Below are positions 35,695 to 44,413 of a stretch of 64,000 bases of DNA, in pieces. Location of the stretch: assembly GCA_035624455.1 (NCBI GenBank), contig DASPRM010000098.1, positions 1 through 64,000 on the forward strand, read 5' to 3'. The notes beneath the pieces are model-generated. The model was not told where the DNA came from and did not search any database. It was given only the letters and a program-made list of their open reading frames with translations. Position 1 is the stretch's first letter; every line of letters starts with the position of its first letter. The translations under genes and the position numbers were made by a program. Origin of the DNA: Terriglobales bacterium. Its GTDB lineage: Bacteria > Acidobacteriota > Terriglobia > Terriglobales > Acidobacteriaceae.

Positions 35695-36465
35695 CTACGC
35701 CGCATCGTGGAAGATCAGGCCCAGAGTGAAGCGGGTTCCGGAACGCACGCGGCTGACACCGTGACGCAGATTGAGGCGATAAAAACCGCGGCTTCCTTTG
35801 GCAGGGCGGTAACGCGTGGTAAAGATCAGAATTTGTCCCTGCTGGGGCACAATGACTTCGGGACGCGATTGCGCTCGTGGCTGCTGTTCGACCAAGACGA
35901 ACTCGCCGCCGGTGTAATCCACGTCTTTGCGACTGAGAAAGCAAGTCAGCTGCAGAGGAAATGCAATCTCGCCGTAGACGTCCTGATGCAGGCAGTTGTA
36001 GTCGCCGGCTTGGTAGTGGAGGAGGAGAGGCGTGGGCCGTGTCTGTGCATGTTCCGCGCACACCTCGAGAAACTCCGGCAGAGCAGCAGGAAAGCGGGTT
36101 GCGATTCCGAGCGCTTCATGCCAGGCATTGGCGATCGGGGCCAGCGGTGGATAGGCGGACTCGCGAAGCTGTTGAATGATGGGCGGAAGCGGGTAAGCGA
36201 AGTACTTATAGTCGCCCGAGCCGAAGCGATAACGCTTCATGACGATGTGACTGCGGAATTGCGAGTCGTCGCCATAAAGACCTGTGAGTTCGCCGCATTC
36301 TTTTGGCGTGAGGACTGCCGGAGTGAGGGCGCAGCCGTCATTCCACAGATCTTGAAGGATGCGATCCCAATCGAGCTGCGCCAGACGTGCCTGGATCGAA
36401 GGGGCCTCGGCTCTTTCTGAAATACCTGTGCTTTGAGAAATGCTTCCTGATCGCGTTGCAGCCAT
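35695..36465 (-). CDS. 2-oxoglutarate/Fe(II)-dependent oxygenase family protein
   Basis: The 256-residue protein has the iron triad His160-x-Asp162 (CLHQDVYGE) and His235 (NLRHGVS), with Arg245 (RFTLGLIFHD) to hold 2-oxoglutarate. The region resembles prolyl-4-hydroxylase-like enzymes; YTGGEFVLVEQQPRAQSRP is typical of the core. The substrate is unknown. ATG at 36465 was chosen over an upstream extension that overlaps hisA. It lies 73 bases after hisA on the same strand. Confidence 0.8.
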   Translation of the reverse strand: MAATRSGSISQSTGISERAEAPSIQARLAQLDWDRILQDLWNDGCALTPAVLTPKECGELTGLYGDDSQFRSHIVMKRYRFGSGDYKYFAYPLPPIIQQLRESAYPPLAPIANAWHEALGIATRFPAALPEFLEVCAEHAQTRPTPLLLHYQAGDYNCLHQDVYGEIAFPLQLTCFLSRKDVDYTGGEFVLVEQQPRAQSRPEVIVPQQGQILIFTTRYRPAKGSRGFYRLNLRHGVSRVRSGTRFTLGLIFHDAA

Positions 36466-36538
36466 AAGTGGTGTATAAGACAGCGTACCGCGATCCCAAC
36501 CGCAGCAATATCCATTTCTTGCGATGGCATTCAGCGGC

Positions 36539-37213
36539 TCAGACCAGAATTCGCCCCGTGTAAATGGCCATTCCGACAATCGCATCAATTCCCTGCTGAT
36601 GCAGTTGCTCGATTTCCGCCTGAGTGCTGATGCCGCCAGCCACCATGAGTCTTCGTTTGGCAGCCGCGGCCAACTCGGGAATCACCTCCAGGGGAAAGCC
36701 CTGCATCAGTCCTTCGGTGTCCACGTGGGTATAGAGGAAGGCGCCACAGTAATCGTTCAGGGCGCGCATGGCAATCGCGGGAGAAAAATCGGTGAGCGTG
36801 CGCCAGCCATGGATGGCGACGCGGCTCTGCTTGCTATCCACTCCAAAGGTAAGCTTGTCGAGACCGAGGGCGGTGGCGAGTTCGGCGGCAAATTGATGTT
36901 GAATGGCGCCATCGCGGAACAGCGCCGAGCCGATAATGACCCGGCGAGCACCCAAATCAATCGCCCTCCGCGCACCCTCAAGAGAGCGGAGCCCGCCCCC
37001 AACCTGGCAGGGGAGGCGCGACAAAAAGCGGGCGATCAGGTCCGCGTTATTTCCTGTGCCGATGGCAGCATCGAGATCGATGAGCTGCACCAGTGGATAA
37101 CGCGCGAATCGCTCGATCCAGTATTCAAAGTCATCGAAGGCGAGCGCCTTCTTATCGCCTTGCACCAGCTGGACGATCTTGCCGCCCATCAAATCGATTG
37201 AAGGAATCAGCAT
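36539..37213 (-). CDS. hisA: ProFAR isomerase (HisA)
   Basis: The 224-residue (beta/alpha)8 protein catalyses the fourth histidine step, the Amadori rearrangement of ProFAR to PRFAR. It has the N-terminal IPSIDLMGGKIVQLVQGD (catalytic Asp in SIDL), QVGGGLRSL, VIIGSALF, and the C-terminal VAGGIST phosphate site and AIVGMAIYTGRI. It is slightly shorter than E. coli HisA (245). It is the last his gene, 115 bases after hisF with a repeat in the gap. Confidence 0.93.
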   Translation of the reverse strand: MLIPSIDLMGGKIVQLVQGDKKALAFDDFEYWIERFARYPLVQLIDLDAAIGTGNNADLIARFLSRLPCQVGGGLRSLEGARRAIDLGARRVIIGSALFRDGAIQHQFAAELATALGLDKLTFGVDSKQSRVAIHGWRTLTDFSPAIAMRALNDYCGAFLYTHVDTEGLMQGFPLEVIPELAAAAKRRLMVAGGISTQAEIEQLHQQGIDAIVGMAIYTGRILV

Positions 37214-37275
37214 GCGGAGTAAAGCGACCTTTCGCCAGGACAGGCAGCAACCTGGTCCGCAAATTCAGGCACAAC

Positions 37276-37325
37276 TTCTTTCGATTGGGACGGGATTTGT
37301 GTACCCGTCCTTGCTCAAGATGACA
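37276..37325. repeat. dispersed intergenic repeat, copy f inside the his operon
   Basis: TTCTTTCGATTGG leads into GGACGGG (37288-37294), which pairs with CCCGTCC (37304-37310), and the copy ends GCTCAAGATGACAT. It lies in the only sizeable gap of the operon, between hisF and hisA, where a hairpin could alter hisA expression. Confidence 0.55.
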
Positions 37326-37328
37326 TTC

Positions 37329-38237
37329 CTAGACCGGCCAGCGCATGGCAATGCCAGCAGCCTGGATTTCGCGCTTGAGGTCGCCGATGGAATGAATGCC
37401 GAAATGAAAAATCGAGGCCGCTAATGCGGCGTCGGCATGGCCATCTCGGAAGACCTCGATGAAGTGCTCGATCGAACCAGCGCCACCGGAGGCAATTACC
37501 GGAATTGAGACCACGCGTTCCACCGCGGCCGTCAGCTCGCAGTCGAAGCCCTCACGCGTGCCATCGCGATCCATGGAGGTAAAGAGAATTTCCCCCGCAC
37601 CGCGGCTTTCGGCTTCTTTGGCCCAAGGGAAAAGAAGCCGGCCTGTCGGCTTGCGGCCTCCGGACACATAGACTTCGGCATCGCCCAACAAATTGTGGCT
37701 CGAAGCGAGGTCGGCATCGTGTCCCTGATGGGTTTCAGAAGAGCCTTGCCGGGTGGGCGGACGGTTGACGTCAGTGGCCAAACGCTTGGCATCGATAGCG
37801 ACCACTACCGCCTGCGAGCCGAAGCGTTCGGCGATCTGGGTAATCAAAGACGGGTCGGCAACGGCTCCAGAGTTGATGGTGATCTTGTCTGCTCCCGCGT
37901 CGAAGATCGCGGCCGCGTCTCTCAGGGTGCGAATGCCTCCGCCTACGGTAAAAGGCACAAAGAGCACGCGCGCGGTGTGGCGAACGGTGCTCACCAGGGT
38001 TCCACGTCCTTCGTGGGTGGCGCTGATATCGAGCAGCACGATTTCATCGGCGCCGGCTTCCGCGTGTGCAGCAGCCAGTTCCGCCGGATCTCCAGCGTCA
38101 CGGAGATTCATGAACTGAACACCTTTGACCACACGTCCGCGCGAGCAGTCGAGGCAAGCGATGATGCGTTTGGTCAACACCGGATCGAGACTCGTTTGTT
38201 CAGAGACCTTGCCGAGGACCTGCGAATCAGGCGGCAT
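37329..38237 (-). CDS. hisF: imidazole glycerol phosphate synthase cyclase subunit (HisF) with insertion
   Basis: HisF closes the imidazole ring from PRFAR and ammonia delivered by HisH. It has [21 protein letters not shown] with the catalytic Asp30, [19 protein letters not shown], the second catalytic Asp149 in AIDAKR, and [10 protein letters not shown]. The 302-residue length exceeds the usual 253: about 19 extra N-terminal residues and a 34-residue insertion near 154-187. ATG at 38237 overlaps hisH by 11 bases; a GTG at residue 20 would give the canonical MLTKRII start. Confidence 0.93.
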   Translation of the reverse strand: MPPDSQVLGKVSEQTSLDPVLTKRIIACLDCSRGRVVKGVQFMNLRDAGDPAELAAAHAEAGADEIVLLDISATHEGRGTLVSTVRHTARVLFVPFTVGGGIRTLRDAAAIFDAGADKITINSGAVADPSLITQIAERFGSQAVVVAIDAKRLATDVNRPPTRQGSSETHQGHDADLASSHNLLGDAEVYVSGGRKPTGRLLFPWAKEAESRGAGEILFTSMDRDGTREGFDCELTAAVERVVSIPVIASGGAGSIEHFIEVFRDGHADAALAASIFHFGIHSIGDLKREIQAAGIAMRWPV

Positions 38238-38835
38238 CCTCGAGCATGGCGAAATTGTCCAGGATTCGCAGTCCCGCCTGGCCAGATTTTTCAGGATGAA
38301 ACTGCACACCAAACAGATTTGCTCTCTCCACCACACCGGTGAACGGCGTCCCATAGTCGGTCTTGGCAACGGTTGCTTCCATCACCGGTACGCGGTAGGA
38401 ATGCGTGTAATAAACAAAGGCGCCGGAAGGTACGCCTGCGAGCAGCCGCGATGGGGCAAGCATTTCAATCTGGTTCCAGCCCACGTGAGGCGACTTCACG
38501 CGGCTGGAAAACTTTTCCACCTCGCCGCGAAACAGGCCCAGCCCGGGCACTCCCGGCGCCTCCGTACTGGATTCGAACATCCACTGCATGCCCACGCAGA
38601 TGCCGAGGAAAGAGGCGCCTTGTGCGAGCGCCTCCCGGATGGCCTCGCGTAATCCGACCTCAGTGAGCCGCTGTGTGGCAGTGAAGTGGCCGACACCGGG
38701 AACCACCAGACGGCGAGTTCTGCGCACCAGCCCGGGATCCTCGGTAATTACAGTTTCGTGGCCGAGATGCTCGAATGCCTTGCGCACCGAGGCGAGATTC
38801 CCGGCATGGTAGTCGACAATGGCAAGCTTGGTCAC
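38227..38835 (-). CDS. hisH: imidazole glycerol phosphate synthase glutamine amidotransferase subunit (HisH)
   Basis: The 202-residue class I amidotransferase releases ammonia from glutamine for HisF. The triad is Cys80 (GICVGMQ), His180 and Glu182 (VQFHPEKSG). It starts with [17 protein letters not shown] at a GTG whose bases overlap the hisB stop (GTGA). Its 3' end overlaps hisF, which fits coupled translation of the two partners. Confidence 0.95.
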   Translation of the reverse strand: MTKLAIVDYHAGNLASVRKAFEHLGHETVITEDPGLVRRTRRLVVPGVGHFTATQRLTEVGLREAIREALAQGASFLGICVGMQWMFESSTEAPGVPGLGLFRGEVEKFSSRVKSPHVGWNQIEMLAPSRLLAGVPSGAFVYYTHSYRVPVMEATVAKTDYGTPFTGVVERANLFGVQFHPEKSGQAGLRILDNFAMLEDAA

Positions 38836-39419
38836 AGCAACCCCTTCGTACTGGGCAGAGCTTTAGCCAGTTGCTTGTCGCGCGCGCAGGCCACGCGTAG
38901 TGCGCGGGCAAACGCTTTGAACAGCGCTTCCACCTTATGATGATTGGAACGGCCATAGAGCACTTTAAGGTGGATGTTGGCGCGCGCGCCGCGGGCAAAG
39001 CCGTCAAAAAAATCGTGCACCAGCTCCGACTGCAAGTCCCCCACCAGACGTGTACGAACCTTGCTCTCGACGACCACTGCGGTACGGCCGCTCAGATCAA
39101 CCGCGGCCAAGCCCAGAGTTTCATCCATCGGCATGAGGAAGTATCCGGCGCGGTTAATGCCCTTCTTGCTGCCCAGAGAACTATCAAACGCTTCGCCCAA
39201 TGCAATGCCGACGTCTTCCACGGTGTGATGCTGGTCTACATCCAGATCACCGCGGCAGGTCAGCTTGAGATCGAAGCCGCCGTGACGAGTGAACAGCTCG
39301 AGCATGTGATCGAGAAAACGGATCCCGGTGGACACGGAATATTTTCCTGAGCCCTCGATGACCAGTGCGAGACGGATATCGGTTTCCGTGGTTTGCCGGT
39401 GCAGTTTCGCCTTCCTCAT
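38832..39419 (-). CDS. hisB: imidazoleglycerol-phosphate dehydratase
   Basis: The 195-residue monofunctional IGPD has the two metal-binding His motifs, [15 protein letters not shown] and [18 protein letters not shown], and later [10 protein letters not shown] and [12 protein letters not shown]. It dehydrates IGP to imidazole acetol phosphate. No histidinol-phosphatase domain is fused. ATG at 39419 overlaps the hisC stop (ATGA); the frame is open upstream but lacks family similarity. Confidence 0.95.
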   Translation of the reverse strand: MRKAKLHRQTTETDIRLALVIEGSGKYSVSTGIRFLDHMLELFTRHGGFDLKLTCRGDLDVDQHHTVEDVGIALGEAFDSSLGSKKGINRAGYFLMPMDETLGLAAVDLSGRTAVVVESKVRTRLVGDLQSELVHDFFDGFARGARANIHLKVLYGRSNHHKVEALFKAFARALRVACARDKQLAKALPSTKGLL

Positions 39420-40492
39420 GCGCTCACCCGGTTGGTGACCCCGATATCCGCCAGGGCCAGACGCATAGCAGCGAGCAATTGCTCGGTATGCTGGCGGAGT
39501 CCGATGGTGATGCGCACGCAGCCGGTGCAACCCGGCTCCGAGCTGCGGTCGCGCACCAAAATGCCACGGCGCTCAAGCGCTGCGCTTAATTGCTGGCTGC
39601 GTGGGCCCACACGCACCAGAACGAAATTCGCCTGACTTGGCCAGTAATGCAATCCGAGATCGTCGCAGAGCTGTTGCAGGCGGGCTCGGCCCTCTCTGAC
39701 CTGTTCGACGTAAGAGTGCACGAACTCCTGATCCGCCAGCGCTTCCCCAAGACAGGCGAGCGCCACCCCATTCACATTGAAGGGCGGGACAAACCGACGA
39801 ATCAGATCAACCTGCGTTGCAGCCCCGAGGAGAGCGCCCAAACGAAGGCCCGCCAGCCCATAGGCCTTGGACAAGGTACGGGTGATGAAGAGATGGTCGA
39901 AATCTGGAAGCTGGTCGAGAAGGGTTTGCCCGAAAAACTCAAAATAGGCCTCGTCCACGATCACTGCGGCATCGGGAGCTGCCTGCAAGACTCGAAGCAG
40001 GTCGGTGCGCGGCACTGTGGTTCCAGTGGGGTTATTGGGATTGGCGATGGCGATCAGGCGGGTGCGCGAGTTGATGGCCTGGAGCACGCGATCAGTCGGA
40101 TAGGCAAAATCTTCGGCACAAGGGATCTCAACAATGCGCGCACCGGTGGCTTGAATGTAGATGGGATACATGGTGAAGGTGGGAGCGATCAGAATGGCCT
40201 CGTCGCCTTCTCCGAGGTAGGTTTCAGCCAGCAGGTGCAGAGCTTCGTCCACCCCGTTGGTCAGTAGAACCTGCTCAGGACTCAATCCCAGGAAATCTGC
40301 AACCAGGCGCTCTCCCTGCTCGCGCTCAGGATATCGGGCGATGTCCAGGGTAGTAAGCGACTTCAGGCGTTGAAGGACGCGGGGCGAGCAGCCGCCAGTA
40401 TTTTCGTTCAGGTCCAGATTCAGGCCCGAGCGGCCCGCAGCCGGGGCGTGATATGCGCTCAGGCAGCGAATTGACTCGCGGGGTTTAAGCAC
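39416..40492 (-). CDS. hisC: histidinol-phosphate aminotransferase
   Basis: The 358-residue PLP enzyme transfers an amino group from glutamate to imidazole acetol phosphate. It has LDLNENTGG near the start, NPNNPTGT (151-158), VDEAYFEF, and Lys209 in [14 protein letters not shown]. Its start overlaps hisD by 8 bases and its stop overlaps hisB. Confidence 0.94.
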   Translation of the reverse strand: MLKPRESIRCLSAYHAPAAGRSGLNLDLNENTGGCSPRVLQRLKSLTTLDIARYPEREQGERLVADFLGLSPEQVLLTNGVDEALHLLAETYLGEGDEAILIAPTFTMYPIYIQATGARIVEIPCAEDFAYPTDRVLQAINSRTRLIAIANPNNPTGTTVPRTDLLRVLQAAPDAAVIVDEAYFEFFGQTLLDQLPDFDHLFITRTLSKAYGLAGLRLGALLGAATQVDLIRRFVPPFNVNGVALACLGEALADQEFVHSYVEQVREGRARLQQLCDDLGLHYWPSQANFVLVRVGPRSQQLSAALERRGILVRDRSSEPGCTGCVRITIGLRQHTEQLLAAMRLALADIGVTNRVSA

Positions 40493-41732
40493 GGCTGCAC
40501 CTCACACGGACGGAATCAGCGTGCGCTTGCAGGCCCTCCGCCCGCGCCAGGGTTTCGACCACAGGCGCGAGACTGCGAATGCCATCGCTCGTCGCCTGCT
40601 GCACGGTGACGATCTTCAGAAAATCCAACACGCTCAGACCGCCACGAAAGCGCGCCGCCCCGGCGGTGGGCAGAACATGATTGGGGCCGGATGCGTAGTC
40701 GCCCAAGGCCTGCGCAGTGTAGTCACCGATAAATATCGATCCCGCATTGCGAACATCTCCGAGTTGCGCCTCGGCCACGGTGAGGTGCTCGGAGGCGATC
40801 GCATTGGCAACTTCCATCGATGCTGCCGGCGACCCGGTCAGAAAAATCAGTCCGTTCCTGGCGAGCGATTGCGCAGCCGCGGAATTGGTCTGCGCTCCCT
40901 TCTTCAGTTCGACGGCCAGGGCTTTCGCGAGATCAGGCCGAGATGTGATGAAGACAGCGCGGGCATCGGGGTCATGCTCCGACTGCGCCAGCATATCAGC
41001 GGCAATAAATGCGGGGGTTCCGGTGTCGCTTACCAGGACAGTCTCCGTAGGTCCGGCGAGAAAATCGATGGCGCAATCGAATGCGACGAGTTTCTTGGCG
41101 GTGGTCACGAAGCGATTTCCTGGACCTACGATCTTCCGCACGGCAGGAATGCTCCGGGTTCCATAGGCCAGAGCCGCAATGGCCTGAGCGCCGCCAATCG
41201 CATAGAACTCGTTCACTCCGAGCAGGGCTGCCGCAGCGAGCGTCTCGAGCGCAGGTCGCGGAGATGCCACCGCGATCCGCCCGACACCGGCCACTTGGGC
41301 TGGGATGACTGTCATCAACAGCGACGAGGGCAAGGGATAACGGCCACCGGGGACGTAACATCCTACCGATTCCAGTGGCCGAATGACCTGTCCTACTGAG
41401 ATGCCAGGCTGAACCTCGCGCAGGAATTCCTGCGGCTTCTGCCAGTCCGCGAATTGGCGGATATTGCGAGAGGCGCTTTCGAGAGCCCGGCGGAATTCGG
41501 GGTTCACCGAAGTCAGCGCGCGCTGCAGTTCTGTCTGCGTAACCCGAAACGGCTGCTGCCGCGAGAGGCCGTCGAGCCGTTCGGCATAGCGGCGAAGCGC
41601 GACGTCACCCTGGCTTCTGACATCGCGGACAATTCGCGCCACCACGCGCTCGGTTTGCGCGGCGAACAGCAGACGGCGAGATTCCAGATTCTTTAGTTGT
41701 GCGGCAATCGCCCGTCCTTTGATTATGCGCAT
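40485..41732 (-). CDS. hisD: histidinol dehydrogenase
   Basis: The 415-residue zinc enzyme oxidises histidinol to histidine in two NAD-dependent steps. Conserved stretches are CYVPGGRYPLPSSLLM, VRKIVGPGN, DFLAGPTETVLV, AQSEHDPDARA, the catalytic SEHLTV and DYASGPNHVLPTAGAAR. It lies 34 bases after hisG. Confidence 0.95.
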   Translation of the reverse strand: MRIIKGRAIAAQLKNLESRRLLFAAQTERVVARIVRDVRSQGDVALRRYAERLDGLSRQQPFRVTQTELQRALTSVNPEFRRALESASRNIRQFADWQKPQEFLREVQPGISVGQVIRPLESVGCYVPGGRYPLPSSLLMTVIPAQVAGVGRIAVASPRPALETLAAAALLGVNEFYAIGGAQAIAALAYGTRSIPAVRKIVGPGNRFVTTAKKLVAFDCAIDFLAGPTETVLVSDTGTPAFIAADMLAQSEHDPDARAVFITSRPDLAKALAVELKKGAQTNSAAAQSLARNGLIFLTGSPAASMEVANAIASEHLTVAEAQLGDVRNAGSIFIGDYTAQALGDYASGPNHVLPTAGAARFRGGLSVLDFLKIVTVQQATSDGIRSLAPVVETLARAEGLQAHADSVRVRCSRA

Positions 41733-41766
41733 TGCGCTGTTCCGATTTCGAGCCGGCTTGGCAAAA

Positions 41767-42651
41767 TCACATCACAACCTTATTTAGAGGGTACTCCACG
41801 ATCCCCTGCGCTTTCGCTGCCTTCAATCTCGGGATGATGTCGCGCGCGGTGGTTTCTTCGATGATGGTGTTCACCGCTACCCATTGTTCGCCGTCATCGG
41901 CGGCGAGTTCAGAAATGGTGGGTCGCTTCAGAGCGGGAAGCACTGCGAGAACCCCTGCCAGGTCATCCTTGCGCACATTGAGCATCAGCCCGACCCGACC
42001 CTGAGCGGCGATCGCTCCGGTCAGCATCAGCGCCAGGTTCTGGATCTTCTCCTGTTTCCAGGGATCGGCGAAAGACTTCCTGTTGGCGATCACCTGGGTA
42101 TAGGACTCCATGATGGTGTCGATGATCCGTAAGCGGTTGGCGCGCAGCGAAGAGCCTGTTTCGGTGACTTCCACAATCGCGTCCGCCAGCGTCGGCGGCT
42201 TGACTTCGGTCGCGCCCCAGGAAAAATCGACTCTGACATTAATGAGCTTGCCGGCGAAATATTTCTTAGTGACATTCACCAGTTCGGTGGCGACCACGCA
42301 CCCATCCAGGTCCTCGGCGCGGTGGAAGCGCGAGTCCTCGGGAACTGCAAGCACCCAGCGAACCTTGCCGCGGCTCTGCTTGGCATAAATCAGATCAGCG
42401 ACCGCCTCGACTTCCAGGCCGCTTTCGATCAGCCAGTCTTTTCCGGTGAGACCGACGTCAATTACTCCCTGTTCGACGTAGCGCGCCATTTCCTGCGCAC
42501 GAATCAGCATGCAGTCGATCTCGGGATCATCGGCGACAGGAAAATACGATCGACCGCTGACATAGATTTTCCAACCCGCGCGTTCGAACAGTTGCACGGT
42601 GGCGTCCTGCAGCGAGCCTTTGGGAATGCCGAGAGTGAGTTTTCGGCTCAT
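41767..42651 (-). CDS. hisG: ATP phosphoribosyltransferase, long form
   Basis: HisG joins ATP and PRPP in the committed and feedback-regulated step. The 294-residue length with a C-terminal segment ([21 protein letters not shown]... [33 protein letters not shown], shown here in part) marks the long form with its own ACT-like regulatory domain, so HisZ is not needed. The core has [18 protein letters not shown] and [20 protein letters not shown] at 42651 overlaps the hisI stop (ATGA). Confidence 0.95.
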   Translation of the reverse strand: MSRKLTLGIPKGSLQDATVQLFERAGWKIYVSGRSYFPVADDPEIDCMLIRAQEMARYVEQGVIDVGLTGKDWLIESGLEVEAVADLIYAKQSRGKVRWVLAVPEDSRFHRAEDLDGCVVATELVNVTKKYFAGKLINVRVDFSWGATEVKPPTLADAIVEVTETGSSLRANRLRIIDTIMESYTQVIANRKSFADPWKQEKIQNLALMLTGAIAAQGRVGLMLNVRKDDLAGVLAVLPALKRPTISELAADDGEQWVAVNTIIEETTARDIIPRLKAAKAQGIVEYPLNKVVM

Positions 42652-42998
42652 CGCTTCGTCTCCCCAGGGGGGAGGGTCAGGTCGCGCGTAAAGCATGAGC
42701 GAGTCCCCTCGTGGCATACGAGTCCGTCGCCTTCTACGGTCACGCGGTAGAGCACTGTGTCGTAATCGCAGTCGGTGCTGGCGGAGAGAACCCGCAGGCG
42801 ATTGCCCGAGGTCTCGCCTTTGGTCCAGAGCTGATTACGGGTGCGGCTGAAGAAGGTCACGTAACCTGTGCGCATGGTCAGTTCAAAAGCGTCACGGTTC
42901 TGAAAACCCACCATAAGCACTTCGCCATCGGAGGCGTCCTGTACCACGGCCGGGGCCAGGCCCTGCATTTTGTCAAAGTCGATGGTCACGGTGTTCAT
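42648..42998 (-). CDS. hisI: phosphoribosyl-AMP cyclohydrolase
   Basis: The 116-residue zinc enzyme opens the purine ring of PR-AMP. It has [16 protein letters not shown], the [23 protein letters not shown] block and the [10 protein letters not shown] and HEGTRSCF cysteine segments. It has no HisE domain, and no separate hisE is in the window. It is the first structural gene of the operon and starts 14 bases after the U-run of the leader terminator; GGGTGA is its ribosome site. Confidence 0.95.
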   Translation of the reverse strand: MNTVTIDFDKMQGLAPAVVQDASDGEVLMVGFQNRDAFELTMRTGYVTFFSRTRNQLWTKGETSGNRLRVLSASTDCDYDTVLYRVTVEGDGLVCHEGTRSCFTRDLTLPPGETKR

Positions 42999-43012
42999 TG
43001 CATGGTCACCCG

Positions 43013-43050
43013 AAAAACAAAAGGCCCGCTGATTTTAAGCCAGCGGGCCT
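43013..43050 (-). terminator. his attenuator terminator
   Basis: On the minus strand AGGCCCGCTG (43041-43050) pairs perfectly with CAGCGGGCCT (43022-43031), a 10-bp stem with a 9-base loop, followed by TTTGTTTTT (43013-43021). It stands between the leader peptide and hisI, so it must be read through for the operon to be expressed. Confidence 0.9.
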
Positions 43051-43132
43051 CGGAATCCTGATTTGCTATTGCGTTATCCGCAGACCTCCGCTGACTTGGG
43101 CGCCGAATGGTGATGATGGCGATGGGTCAGCG
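43037..43132 (-). promoter_or_regulatory. his attenuator: competing RNA pairings
   Basis: Segment 1, CGCTGAC (43126-43132), is complementary to segment 2, GTCAGCG (43089-43095). Segment 2, AAGTCAGCGG (43088-43097), is complementary over 10 bp with one G-U to segment 3, CCGCTGGCTT (43037-43046). Segment 3 also forms the 5' arm of the terminator (43041-43050). A ribosome stalled at the His codons covers segment 1 and frees segment 2 to block the terminator; a ribosome at the stop codon covers segment 2 and lets the terminator form. Confidence 0.85.
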
Positions 43133-43139
43133 AGATCAT
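43074..43139 (-). CDS. hisL: his operon leader peptide (21 residues, five His in six codons)
   Basis: ATG at 43139 opens a 21-codon frame ending at TAA (43074-43076). Codons 6-11 read His-Arg-His-His-His-His; the peptide begins MISLTHRHHHH and ends SAEVCG. Its position upstream of a terminator and hisI, and the pairing segments placed before and after the His codons, show a regulatory leader peptide. No Shine-Dalgarno sequence is visible. An in-frame ATG at 43154 exists but lies within the predicted -10 box. Confidence 0.88.
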   Translation of the reverse strand: MISLTHRHHHHSAPKSAEVCG

Positions 43140-43149
43140 AAGAAAGGCA

Positions 43150-43179
43150 AGCATATGTGTTTATTGACCCCGATGTCAA
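43150..43179 (-). promoter_or_regulatory. his operon promoter
   Basis: Minus-strand TTGACA (43174-43179), an 18-base spacer and TATGCT (43150-43155; 4/6). Transcription would begin near 43143, only about four bases before the leader-peptide ATG. It lies in the divergent gap with the aminotransferase gene. Confidence 0.65.
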
Positions 43180-43242
43180 AGGAAAGTTGCGGCCATTACG
43201 GGCTGGGCATTGGGTAATATAGAGCTCAGTCCAGGAACGATC

Positions 43243-44406
43243 ATGCCACAGCTAAGCCAAAGAGCCGCGCACATAAGCCAGTCCGATATCCGCACTATGT
43301 CCGTGGAGTGCGAGCGCGTACGGGGAGTGAATCTGGCGCAGGGTATCTGCGACACGCCGGTGCCGCCCGAAGTTCGGGCAGCGGCCGAGCGGGCTATCGA
43401 AAGCGGACAGAACCAGTACACGCGACTGGACGGCGTTGGCGCACTCCGCCAGGCGATTGCCGAGAAGATGCGTGCGTTTAACGGAATCGAAGCCGATCCG
43501 GAGCGCGAGATCGTGGTCACGGTGGGATCCACCGGCGCATTCTATTGTGCGTCTCTCTCGATGTTGAATCCGGGCGATGAGGTGCTGCTGTTCGAGCCGT
43601 ACTATGGCTATCACGTGCACACGGTGGAGGCTGTCGGCGGCGTGCCCCGTTACATCACGCTGCGGTCCCCCGACTGGAAATTTGAGCGCGAAGACCTGCA
43701 GCGTGCCATTAGCCCACGTACACGCGCCATCGTAGTCAACACCCCCGCGAATCCATCGGGCAAAGTATTCACTCGCACCGAACTGCAATGGATCGCGGAG
43801 GTCGCGCAGGAGCACGATCTTTTCGTCTTCACAGATGAGATTTACGAATATTTCGTGTACGACGATGCTGGCCACATCAGCATCGCCACGCTGCCGGGGA
43901 TGGGTGAGCGAACGATTACGATTTCTGGCTATTCGAAGACCTTCAGCATCACGGGCTGGCGTATCGGTTATGCGGTCTGCTCGACTTGCTGGGCGGGTGC
44001 GATCGGCTACTACAGCGACCTGGCATACATCTGCGCGCCGGCGCCGCTACAGCACGCGGTAGCAGCCGGAATCAAAGTACTGCCAGAAAGCTTTTACGCA
44101 GGTTTGCGCCGTGACTACAAGAGGAAGCGCGACCTGCTCTGCCGGGCATTGGCCGAAGCGGGATTCACCTGCGGTATGCCTGCTGGGTCTTATTACCTTT
44201 TGGCGGATGCATCCCGGCTGCCGGGCAAAAACAGCAAAGATCGAGCGATGCACTTGCTGGAAACCGCGGGTGTGGCGGCGGTTCCGGGCGGCGCGTTTTA
44301 TCATGACAAAGCCGGTGAAAACCTGCTGCGCTTCTGCTATGCCAAGACCGATGCCGACCTGGAAGAGGCTTGCCGCCGCCTGCAACGGGTCCTGGTGCGC
44401 AGCTAG
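43243..44406 (+). CDS. class I/II PLP-dependent aminotransferase
   Basis: The 387-residue fold-type I enzyme has NLAQGICDTPVPPEV, the NTPANPSGKVF motif, DEIYEYFVYD, the cofactor Lys in ISGYSKTFSITGWRIGY and LLRFCYAKTDADLEEA near the end. It resembles aspartate/kynurenine-type transaminases; the amino donor is not predictable. AGGA six bases before ATG at 43243 supports the start. It is divergent from the his operon and may share its control region, but that is inference. Confidence 0.82.
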   Translation: MPQLSQRAAHISQSDIRTMSVECERVRGVNLAQGICDTPVPPEVRAAAERAIESGQNQYTRLDGVGALRQAIAEKMRAFNGIEADPEREIVVTVGSTGAFYCASLSMLNPGDEVLLFEPYYGYHVHTVEAVGGVPRYITLRSPDWKFEREDLQRAISPRTRAIVVNTPANPSGKVFTRTELQWIAEVAQEHDLFVFTDEIYEYFVYDDAGHISIATLPGMGERTITISGYSKTFSITGWRIGYAVCSTCWAGAIGYYSDLAYICAPAPLQHAVAAGIKVLPESFYAGLRRDYKRKRDLLCRALAEAGFTCGMPAGSYYLLADASRLPGKNSKDRAMHLLETAGVAAVPGGAFYHDKAGENLLRFCYAKTDADLEEACRRLQRVLVRS

Positions 44407-44413
44407 ACTCGGG

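Noticed and set aside
35499-35729. Plus-strand open frame of 76 codons between nrdJ and the oxygenase gene
   Set aside because: Arg/Ser-rich translation without a pattern, overlapping the 3' end of the oxygenase gene; no ribosome site.
42999-43210. T-box or his-specific riboswitch instead of a peptide attenuator
   Set aside because: No T-box sequence (UGGNACC-type) is present, while the leader peptide with His codons explains the terminator fully.
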